In this document: one piece after another, positions 1 through 7,291 of the stretch
Numbering within the stretch: position 1 is the first letter of the stretch
Layout: each line of letters opens with the position of its first letter
Source: Burkholderiales bacterium
Lineage (GTDB): Bacteria > Pseudomonadota > Gammaproteobacteria > Burkholderiales > Burkholderiaceae
Assembly: GCA_947372535.1 (NCBI GenBank)
Contig: CANBUA010000055.1
Span: 1-19,639, forward strand
Length of the DNA stretch: 19,639 nucleotides
Reading direction: 5' to 3'
Notes under the pieces: generated by a model
What the model was told of the DNA's origin: nothing
Databases searched by the model: none
What the model saw: the letters and a program-made list of their open reading frames with translations, nothing else
Program-made: the position numbers and the translations under genes

Positions 1-646
1 AGTGCTGGCGGCTGATCCGCAGGCTTGGGCCGGCCGTTTTGGCACTGGCCTGGACGGCCAGACGCTCAGTGTTTTCTTGCCTGTGGAAAATCTGGGCCGC
101 AACCGCAACACCGGCGTGGACCTGAGCCTGGGCTATGCGACACGCAGCCCCTGGGGCTCTGTGCAGACGCAGTGGCAAGCCACGCGCATGTTGAGCGACA
201 GCTACCAGTTTTCGCCCGGCGGACTCAAGCACAGCAGCCTGGGCCGCTTTGGCGACAATGGCCACGTGGTTTTCGAGTGGCGTGGTCGCTGGGTCACGAC
301 CTTGCAGCACGGCCCCTGGCAACACGCCCTGACGGTGAACTACCAGTCAGGCTACTTGGACAAACCGATGGATGTGGACGTGCTTGATGCAAGCGGCGCG
401 GTGCTAGGCAGCATCGCGGGCTATCAGCGGCGGGTCAAACCCTGGGTGACGCTGGACTGGCAGACGCAGTGGCAGGTCAATGCACGCTGGCGGGTGGCCG
501 TGGGTCTGAGCAATGTGCTGGACCAGGCGCCGCCCTTGAGCATCGCCGACACGGGTGGCTCGAAAGGCCAGATGTACGGCTATGACGACCGCTACACCAG
601 CGCCCTCGGGCGCGTGGTGAGCGTTCAGGCGACGCTGGGCTTCTGA
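1..646 (+). CDS. TonB-dependent outer-membrane receptor, C-terminal part (5' truncated by window)
   Basis: Only the last ~214 residues lie in the window; the frame is open to the left edge. The product is the end of an outer-membrane beta-barrel that would import a siderophore, cobalamin or another ligand with energy from TonB. Visible support: alternating aromatic/hydrophobic strands (for example WVTTLQHGPW, HALTVNYQSGY, VTLDWQTQWQV), a 'VGLSNVLDQAPPLS' strand-plus-loop like the NLFD-xxPP segment near the end of many receptors, a final strand 'GRVVSVQATLGF', and a C-terminal Phe as required for barrel assembly. The plug and TonB box are outside the window, so the ligand cannot be inferred. 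It converges on the small exported-protein gene, with 36 bp between the two stop codons. Confidence 0.85.
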   Translation, partial: VLAADPQAWAGRFGTGLDGQTLSVFLPVENLGRNRNTGVDLSLGYATRSPWGSVQTQWQATRMLSDSYQFSPGGLKHSSLGRFGDNGHVVFEWRGRWVTTLQHGPWQHALTVNYQSGYLDKPMDVDVLDASGAVLGSIAGYQRRVKPWVTLDWQTQWQVNARWRVAVGLSNVLDQAPPLSIADTGGSKGQMYGYDDRYTSALGRVVSVQATLGF

Positions 647-670
647 GCAGAAGCGCCGGCGCCGCCTGGG

Positions 671-686
671 CTGATCGACAGATCAG
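671..686. repeat. small inverted repeat between convergent genes
   Basis: CTGATC-GACA-GATCAG, a perfect 6-bp stem with a 4-nt loop. It lies between the TonB receptor stop and the opposing small gene and overlaps the latter's stop codon (683-685). No T-run follows on either strand, so it is at best a weak bidirectional stop signal. Confidence 0.35.
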
Positions 687-1012
687 TTGTGCTTGGCGGC
701 AGCCTTGACATCGGCCTTGACGTCGGCCTTCAGGGCTGCGCCGTCCTTGCCACGGGGGCCGATCTTGGGCGTGGTGGGGATGGACTTGTCATCGCCGTGG
801 TTGGTCAGGCCGGTGGCGCCAGCTTCGACCTTGACCGCAGGGGCCTTGTCCTTGGGGGTCACAGCGGCAGCGCTGGCGGCCACGGCGGCGCTGGCCGCGT
901 GGGTGGTGACGGCGGCAGTGGCGCCAACCTTGTGGGTGTCGGCGGCTTGGGCGACGCCAGCGGCCATCAGGCCAGTCAGAACCAGGGCGGACAGGGCAGT
1001 TGTCTTGATCAT
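683..1012 (-). CDS. small Ala/Lys-rich secreted protein (hypothetical)
   Basis: 109-aa protein from the ATG at 1012. That start is chosen because it opens directly with a typical Sec signal peptide: MIK, a hydrophobic core (TALSALVLTGLMAAGV), then an AQA-AD cleavage site at about residue 24; an upstream in-frame start would put a 27-residue non-signal leader in front. The mature part is low-complexity, rich in Ala, Val, Lys and Thr, with a KADVKADVKAAAK repeat at the C-terminus, and contains no Cys. No clear Shine-Dalgarno site is visible. The gene follows the large regulator on the same strand after 52 bp, with no visible terminator between them. I recognise no family. A periplasmic location is inferred from the signal peptide only. 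Confidence 0.7.
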   Translation of the reverse strand: MIKTTALSALVLTGLMAAGVAQAADTHKVGATAAVTTHAASAAVAASAAAVTPKDKAPAVKVEAGATGLTNHGDDKSIPTTPKIGPRGKDGAALKADVKADVKAAAKHN

Positions 1013-1064
1013 GTTGGTTAACTCAGCAAAATTGATTGGTTGGACGGCCAGCAGCCACCGGGCA

Positions 1065-4000
1065 TCAGTGCCCCTTCGGGAGCGCCTGGTCAATGCTGGC
1101 TTTGAGTTGCGTGGTCTGCACCGATGGCGCCGACCCCGTCAACACCGAAAGCATGTCCCGGCAACGTCTATAAACGCGCAAGGCGTCATTGGGTTGACCG
1201 CCAGCCAGATGAATTCTGATCAGGGCCTGATAAAGCGATTCAGCGATGGGGTCGAGCTTCAGCGCGATCTCCAGGCCCAGGATGGCGGCCTCGCCCTGGC
1301 CGCCGTCGAGCAGGACGGTGCTGGTGGCCTGCATGGCACGCACGAACATCTGGCGACACTGCTGGCGCATGGCCTGCACCCAGGGCGCGCGCTCGTCGCT
1401 GCCGAGGAAATCGCCCGGGCCCAAGGCCTGCAGATCCTGCGTGACGCGCAGCGCCAGGGCGGGCCATTGGTGCCCCTGGGCTTGCTGCGCCTGGGCTTCG
1501 AGCTGACGCAATTGCTGCACATCGACCCAGACGGCTTGCGGGTTGAGGCTGATGCGGCCGTTTTGGCTGAGCAGCCAGGCGCCGCCGCCATCGCCGAGCA
1601 ATTTGCGCAAGCGCACCAGGGCCACGTCCATGGCCTTGATGGCGGCGTCCAGGTCGATGTCGCCCTCGCCATCGTCCCAGAGCTGGCGGGCCAGCGTGCC
1701 GCGCTCGGCGCCCTGCGGGCCGGCACAGGCGACGAAACACAACAAATCCAGCGGCCGTTGCGGTACCTTGCCCGAAAACACGATGGGCTGGCCTTGCCGC
1801 ACCAGGCGCACGCCGCCCAGGGTGTGGATGCGCAACGGCCAGGGCCAGGCCAGCGGCGCTTCATCGGGTGGCATCAGCTTGCGGGTGTCGATGGCACTGC
1901 GCACGAAATCCGGCACAACACCCAGGCGCAATGCGTCGGCGCACAGCGTGGCGGCCAAGCCCGCCAGGGGCCTGAAGAACCAGATGTACTGCTCCTGCGC
2001 TGCCAGGACCATGCCGCGCCGCAGTTCGGCCTGATGGCGTGCGGTGTCCGATTTGCGCCAGTGCAGGGCCAGGGCCAGGCAGGACAGGGCCTCGTAGAAA
2101 TCATGATCGCCTGCCTGGGCATGCGGGCAGTAATCACGCAGCACCTGGGCGCTGGCCTCGAATTGGCCTTGTGCAGCCAGGGCATGGTGCAGGTCCACCA
2201 CCCAGCGGCCGTGGTTATCGCGCGGCACGTCCGAGCGCTCGGCATAGTCCAGCGCCCGCCTGGCGGCGTGCACGGCGGCGGAAAACTGTTGGCCAGCCAG
2301 CGCCGCGCGCGTGTGAGCGCTGAGGTAGAGCAGGTGGTTGATGCTGCCGGCGGCGTGCGCAAAGGGCTCGCAGGCCTGCAAGTGTGCCTGGGCCTGGTCG
2401 GCATCACCACGGTCCAACGCCAGGCGCGCCAGGCCCAGGCCGGAGAGCAAGGCCGTGGCGCCCAGCCCGTGCGTCGCTGAGAGCTGCCAGGCGGTCTCGC
2501 AGGCGGTGGCGGCGTAGCGGCTCAGGCCGGACTCCATCTCCCAGTCAAACACCAGCAGGTGCCAGCGGGCCCGCAGCAATGGCGTGGCCAGATCGCCTTG
2601 CAACAGCGGGTGGCGCATGACCTGGTCCACCAGCGATTGGACCTCCACCGCGTGGCCGCTGGCATAGAGCGCCTCGGTCAGCACGAAAGCGGCGGCCAGC
2701 AAGTCGTCGCCCACCGGCACCTGGGGCATCGGCGAGGGCAACGGGCGCTGCGCCAGCCCCGTCTCTACCCGACGGGCCAGCTCGGTGATCCAGGCCTGGG
2801 CCATGGCCAGCAGGGCCTGGTCGAACAAGGCATGGGCCACGCGCCCGACCAATTCGGGCAAGGGCCACGTGAGCGGTGATTGATCAACCAGCCCTGCCTG
2901 CGACCAACTCTCCGCCCACCGCTCAAGCGCCGGCAGACAGGCGCGCACATCGCCCATGTCCAGGCGCAGGCTCCACAAGGCCAGCGCGGCACAACGCAGC
3001 GCTGGCTCGTGCTGGTCCTGAGCGCGCCAATGCGCCCAGGCAGTGGCGGCTTCGTGCTGGGCCAGGCTGTCGTCAAAGCGCATGCGGGCCTGGATCAGGG
3101 CCAGGCGCAAGGACGGGTGTCGGTCGATGGCCGAAGGCGGCAATTGATCGGCCAGTGTCAACAAGGTGGCGCCCCGCTGTCCGTTCAGCAACTGGTTGGC
3201 CTGGGCCTGCAGCAGATCGGCGGCTTGATCGGGGCGCTCATGCATCACACGCCAGGCCAGAGCCTGAGGCCAGTGGCCTGCGCGCAGCAAAGCCTGGTCG
3301 ATCTGGCCTTGCCAGTTGGTGCCGTCTTCTTGCAGGGCGGCTGGCGGCTGCGTGCGGGCCGCGTAGGCCAGCAAGGGGCGCAGCCGGAAATGCGGTGCGG
3401 TCCACTGCGCCAGCACGCCGTCGCGCGCGCATTCATGCAGGAAGCGCTGGAGGGCCTGGCCTTCGAAACCAAGCTCATCCAGGGCTGCGGCAGGGATGCC
3501 CTCAAGTTGGCACAGCGCGCTCAGCAAGGCGCGCGTGCGCACGGGCAAGCCGGCCAGCAATTTGCGCTCGACGATCATCCCCAAGCGGGCGCTGACCTCG
3601 TCGAGCGAGTCACCCACGGGCGGGAAATCGGCCACGTAGCGCAGCCCCAGGGCCATGCCGCTGGCCCAGCCCCCCGTGAGGGCTCGCAAAGCGTGGGCGT
3701 GGCTGGCGGGCACGCCCCATTGTTCGGCCAGGCTCAAGGCCTCATCCACCGTGAAGGCCAGTTCGTGATGCGGCACCACGCGCAATTGGCCGTTGAGCTG
3801 GGCCTCGGCCCAGGCCGGCGGTGGCGGCTGATGGCTGCACAGGGCCAGCATGGGGGTGGTCTGACCGGTTGCATTGGACGCCGGGCTTGGCTCAGCCCAG
3901 CGCTCAGCCAATTGATCCAGCGCGGCCAGCAGGGCGGGGTCTGTCGCCGCGTGGACGTGGTCCAGGCAGACCAGTTTGGCATCCAATGCCGCCGCTGGCC

Positions 4001-4283
4001 CAGCCAGCGAGCCATGCGCCAATGCCGCCATCAATTGACCGGCCGAGGTCTGCCGGGCATCAAGCACCTGCAATGTCCGTCCCTGCGCGTCGGCCCATTG
4101 CTGGAGGGCGACGCTTTTGCCGCAGCCGCCAGGGCCTTGCAGCCACACCACCGGCGCACCTTGCCCCAGACCGGCTGACAACAAACGTTGACGAGTCAGG
4201 GTCGTGACCATGGCAGACACCAGAGCGGCAGGCTCGGGCACCAGGCCATTCGTCATCGGGGCGGTGGGGGGGTGAGGGGGCAT
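1065..4283 (-). CDS. large STAND ATPase / SARP-BTAD transcriptional regulator (MalT-like)
   Basis: 1072 aa. The N-terminus carries a Walker A motif, GPGGCGKS (residues 50-57), followed by a Walker B-like 'LVCLDHVH', so it is a P-loop STAND ATPase as in MalT/LAL regulators. The middle (about 320-800) is Ala/Leu-rich and helical, with TPR-like spacing. The C-terminus (about 817-925) reads as an OmpR-type winged helix of the SARP class ('LRIHTLGGVRL', 'RPLDLLCFVA', 'LARQLWDDGEGDIDLDAAIKAMDVALVRLRKLLGD'-type pattern, here described in pieces). A BTAD all-helical domain follows (about 925-1065; 'AESLYQALIRIHLAGGQPNDALRVY'-type ending). Family logic: an ATP-driven switch that activates transcription when an inducer is bound; the inducer is unknown. 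Start choice: the sigma70-like promoter at 4328-4356 puts the mRNA start about 38 nt before this ATG. The ATG at 4256 is possible, and neither has a good ribosome site. It is divergent from the GNAT-like gene, a plausible target. Confidence 0.85.
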   Translation of the reverse strand: MPPHPPTAPMTNGLVPEPAALVSAMVTTLTRQRLLSAGLGQGAPVVWLQGPGGCGKSVALQQWADAQGRTLQVLDARQTSAGQLMAALAHGSLAGPAAALDAKLVCLDHVHAATDPALLAALDQLAERWAEPSPASNATGQTTPMLALCSHQPPPPAWAEAQLNGQLRVVPHHELAFTVDEALSLAEQWGVPASHAHALRALTGGWASGMALGLRYVADFPPVGDSLDEVSARLGMIVERKLLAGLPVRTRALLSALCQLEGIPAAALDELGFEGQALQRFLHECARDGVLAQWTAPHFRLRPLLAYAARTQPPAALQEDGTNWQGQIDQALLRAGHWPQALAWRVMHERPDQAADLLQAQANQLLNGQRGATLLTLADQLPPSAIDRHPSLRLALIQARMRFDDSLAQHEAATAWAHWRAQDQHEPALRCAALALWSLRLDMGDVRACLPALERWAESWSQAGLVDQSPLTWPLPELVGRVAHALFDQALLAMAQAWITELARRVETGLAQRPLPSPMPQVPVGDDLLAAAFVLTEALYASGHAVEVQSLVDQVMRHPLLQGDLATPLLRARWHLLVFDWEMESGLSRYAATACETAWQLSATHGLGATALLSGLGLARLALDRGDADQAQAHLQACEPFAHAAGSINHLLYLSAHTRAALAGQQFSAAVHAARRALDYAERSDVPRDNHGRWVVDLHHALAAQGQFEASAQVLRDYCPHAQAGDHDFYEALSCLALALHWRKSDTARHQAELRRGMVLAAQEQYIWFFRPLAGLAATLCADALRLGVVPDFVRSAIDTRKLMPPDEAPLAWPWPLRIHTLGGVRLVRQGQPIVFSGKVPQRPLDLLCFVACAGPQGAERGTLARQLWDDGEGDIDLDAAIKAMDVALVRLRKLLGDGGGAWLLSQNGRISLNPQAVWVDVQQLRQLEAQAQQAQGHQWPALALRVTQDLQALGPGDFLGSDERAPWVQAMRQQCRQMFVRAMQATSTVLLDGGQGEAAILGLEIALKLDPIAESLYQALIRIHLAGGQPNDALRVYRRCRDMLSVLTGSAPSVQTTQLKASIDQALPKGH

Positions 4284-4327
4284 GAACAGGAAGCGACAAA
4301 GGCGCCGTGATGCTTGTCACGAAGCTG

Positions 4328-4356
4328 ATCATAGCCCAGCACGCATTAACAGACAA
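4328..4356 (-). promoter_or_regulatory. sigma70-type promoter for the STAND/SARP regulator
   Basis: Read on the minus strand: TTGTCT (4356-4351), a 17-nt spacer, then TATGAT (4333-4328). This matches 4/6 and 5/6 of the -35 and -10 consensus with ideal spacing. Predicted transcription start is near 4321, giving a ~38-nt leader to the ATG at 4283. Confidence 0.55.
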
Positions 4357-4357
4357 A

Positions 4358-4367
4358 CAAACGTTTG
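4358..4367. promoter_or_regulatory. palindrome CAAACGTTTG abutting the -35 box (candidate operator)
   Basis: A perfect 10-bp palindrome one base upstream of the regulator's -35 hexamer, in the AT-rich centre of the divergent spacer. A related half-site, CGTTTCAAA, occurs at about 4394-4402 on the other side. The position suits an activator or autoregulatory site, but no binding protein can be assigned from sequence alone. Confidence 0.4.
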
Positions 4368-4434
4368 AATACCGCCGCGAATATTAAAACACGCGTTTCA
4401 AATGGCCAATGCGTGAATATGGTCACGGGCAACA

Positions 4435-4468
4435 CCCCCCGCGAACAGGGGGGCGGAGGTGCCGCCCC
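4435..4468 (+). promoter_or_regulatory. overlapping, mutually exclusive GC hairpins in the leader of the GNAT-like gene
   Basis: Hairpin 1: CCCCCC (4435-4440), 7-nt loop, GGGGGG (4448-4453). Hairpin 2: GGGGCGG (4450-4456), loop AGGTG, CCGCCCC (4462-4468). Both need the G-run at 4450-4453, so only one can form at a time. They lie about 80 nt before the ATG at 4546. A further short stem (GAGGG at 4483-4487 with CCCTC at 4504-4508) is possible. No T-run follows hairpin 2, so this is not a standard intrinsic attenuator; an effect on mRNA folding or translation is inferred only. Confidence 0.35.
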
Positions 4469-4533
4469 AATATCACTCGAATGAGGGGTGGGGAACAATT
4501 CATCCCTCGACAACGTATTTGAAGTGCACCCCA

Positions 4534-4540
4534 AGAGGTA
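4534..4540 (+). promoter_or_regulatory. ribosome binding site AGAGGTA
   Basis: The purine-rich sequence AAGAGGTA lies 5-6 nt before the ATG at 4546. It decides that start over the upstream in-frame ATG at 4459, which falls inside the hairpin-rich leader. Confidence 0.7.
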
Positions 4541-4545
4541 ACCCC

Positions 4546-5388
4546 ATGCCAGCACCCAAGCGCTCCAAGATTTACACCCGCTATCACACGGTGGATGCCA
4601 TCACGGTGCAAGAAATTCGTGACATGTTCAAGGTTTTCTGCCGTTATTATGAAAATACCACCCTGGATCAATTCGTCCAGGACTTGGGCAAAAAAACCGG
4701 CGCCTTCGTCGTGCGCCGCGAGACAGATGACGCCATCGTCGGCTTCTCGACCCTGGGGATTTATTCCATGGTGGTCGACGGCCGCAAGGTGCGCGGCTTT
4801 TTCAGCGGCGACACGATTGTCGAGAAAGAATATTGGGGCGCTGGTGCCATCAATAATGCCTTCCTGAAGCGTTTGTTGATTGAGGCCATCAAGGACCCGT
4901 TCACTGCTCAATATTGGTTCCTGATTTCCAAGGGCTACAAAACATTTTTGCTGTTGTCGCGCAATTTTCCCGAATATTACCCACGCCCTCAGGCTCAGGC
5001 CGGCAAGGACGAAGGGCACATGAAAAACATTGTGCAGGCTTATTGCGAGAAGCTGTTCCCTGGTGTGTTGGATCAGCAAAACATGCTGCTGGATTTTGGC
5101 GTGGGGGCCAATTGCCTCAAAAGCGACATCACGCCGATCAGCGACGACATGCGCCAGGACAAAGACATCGCCTTTTTCCAGGATTGCAACCCCGGTTGGG
5201 AGCGCGGCTGCGAACTGCCTTGCCTGGGCCGTGCTGACCTGCTCAATTTCTTCGTGCCTGCCGTGATCAAACAATTGACCAAGCCACTGCGCGCCAAGCG
5301 TGGCCTGGGTGGTCGGGTGGCCGACGGCTGGGCCGCTTCGAGTTTCGGCAAGGCCATGGCCAAGCGTCGCAGCGCGGCCATGGGCTGA
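4546..5388 (+). CDS. GNAT-fold-like protein of unknown function
   Basis: 280 aa from the ATG at 4546, which has a good ribosome site. Residues ~50-145 look like an acyl-CoA N-acyltransferase core: a strand with 'GAFVVRRETDDAIVGFSTL', then 'GFFSGDTIVEKEYWGAGAINNAFLKRL', where W97-G98-A99-G100-A101 sits at the place of the CoA pyrophosphate loop (Q/R-x-x-G-x-G/A), then 'FLISKGYKTFLLLSRNFPEYYP', which resembles the late GNAT helix and strand. The C-terminal half (about 155-280) has CxxxC-like spacing around C214, C222 and C226 and a basic tail. No signal peptide or membrane segment is seen. I do not recognise a named family. Codon use is visibly less GC-rich than the neighbours (several AAT, ATT, TTT and TAT codons). 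It is divergent from the STAND/SARP regulator and is followed by its own strong terminator, so it is probably monocistronic. Confidence 0.8.
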   Translation: MPAPKRSKIYTRYHTVDAITVQEIRDMFKVFCRYYENTTLDQFVQDLGKKTGAFVVRRETDDAIVGFSTLGIYSMVVDGRKVRGFFSGDTIVEKEYWGAGAINNAFLKRLLIEAIKDPFTAQYWFLISKGYKTFLLLSRNFPEYYPRPQAQAGKDEGHMKNIVQAYCEKLFPGVLDQQNMLLDFGVGANCLKSDITPISDDMRQDKDIAFFQDCNPGWERGCELPCLGRADLLNFFVPAVIKQLTKPLRAKRGLGGRVADGWAASSFGKAMAKRRSAAMG

Positions 5389-5417
5389 GCACAACGGGTG
5401 TTTCTAGGGTGAATGTT

Positions 5418-5443
5418 GGGGGGCCTCGCGGTCCCCCTTTTTT
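5418..5443 (+). terminator. intrinsic terminator after the GNAT-like gene
   Basis: GGGGGGCC-TCGC-GGTCCCCC forms an 8-bp stem (one G-U pair) with a 4-nt loop, directly followed by TTTTTT (5438-5443). It begins 29 bp after the stop codon. It also sits at the end of the opposing tetR gene (stop codon 5442-5444), but on the minus strand no T-run follows. Confidence 0.9.
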
Positions 5444-6155
5444 ATGCCTTGGGCGGCTTGTTGTTCTGAGCCAGCCACATGGCCAGCCCGCTCCAAGCGA
5501 ACAAGATGTGGTCCAGCACCTTCTCCACGGGCGTCTCGAAGCCCCTTTCAGCCCAGAGCGTGGCGGTGTGCACGATCAACCCGATCAGACCGCTGGCGAC
5601 CATCTCCAGGTCCAGATCGAGGTCCAGGTGCGGAAAGAGCTTGTCGATGCGGGCACGCAGGACGGGCACGTAGTGGCTGACCCGCGCGTTCACGTTGCCC
5701 ACGCTGGCCAGGCCCGTGGTCACCGCATCAGTCAGGAGGATGCGCGAGCGGCGGGGATCTTCCTTGATGTATTCCAGAAAGGCGCGCACGGACGCGCGGC
5801 TTTTGGCCAGCGGGTCCTCATCGGTGAGCGCGCTGCGGGACTGCTCGATCCGCACGGCGCATTCGGCCGAAACGCGCTTGTGCAGTTGCACGAACAAAGC
5901 CTGCACGCTGTCGAAGTTTTCGTAGAAGTAGCGCTCGGTCAAACGGGCCTTGGCGCAGATCAGGCGCATGGTCGTGTTGGTGTAGCCCTCCGTGCCGAAG
6001 ATGTCAAACGCCGCTTCAAGCAGGCGCTCGCGTCGCTGGGCCTGGCGCTCCTGGGCGGAGGCGCCGCCATAGCGTCGTTTGGAGGACGACGCCTTCGCCT
6101 CCTCCGACTCGACCGGGGTGGCGCTCAAAGGGCCGCTGGAATGGATAGTGGTCAT
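5442..6155 (-). CDS. TetR/AcrR-family transcriptional regulator
   Basis: 237 aa from the ATG at 6155. The upstream open frame is out of character with the family and lies inside metH, so it is excluded. After a 40-residue Ser/Glu-rich N-terminal extension comes the TetR helix-turn-helix (residues ~42-90): 'RERLLEAAFDIFGTEGYTNTTM' in outline, then 'ICAKARLTERYFYENFDSVQALF', a close match to the TetR recognition-helix pattern. The C-terminal ligand-binding half is helical and diverged, so the ligand is unknown. The gene starts 23 bp after the metH stop on the same strand and is probably the last gene of a GGDEF-EAL/metH/tetR transcript. The ribosome site is weak (GGGA at about -8). It could be autoregulatory or a regulator of the shared transcript; neither can be read from the sequence. 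Confidence 0.88.
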   Translation of the reverse strand: MTTIHSSGPLSATPVESEEAKASSSKRRYGGASAQERQAQRRERLLEAAFDIFGTEGYTNTTMRLICAKARLTERYFYENFDSVQALFVQLHKRVSAECAVRIEQSRSALTDEDPLAKSRASVRAFLEYIKEDPRRSRILLTDAVTTGLASVGNVNARVSHYVPVLRARIDKLFPHLDLDLDLEMVASGLIGLIVHTATLWAERGFETPVEKVLDHILFAWSGLAMWLAQNNKPPKA

Positions 6156-6178
6156 GGTGTCCCGGATGCGTCTGGATG

Positions 6179-7270
<1,092 letters not shown>

Positions 7271-7291
7271 CCCTGCATTGTAGGAACTCTG

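Noticed and set aside
687..4178. Long plus-strand open frames (687-2480 and 2880-4178)
   Set aside because: They are shadows of the STAND/SARP regulator and the small exported-protein gene, with Arg/Gln/Ala-rich low-information translations.
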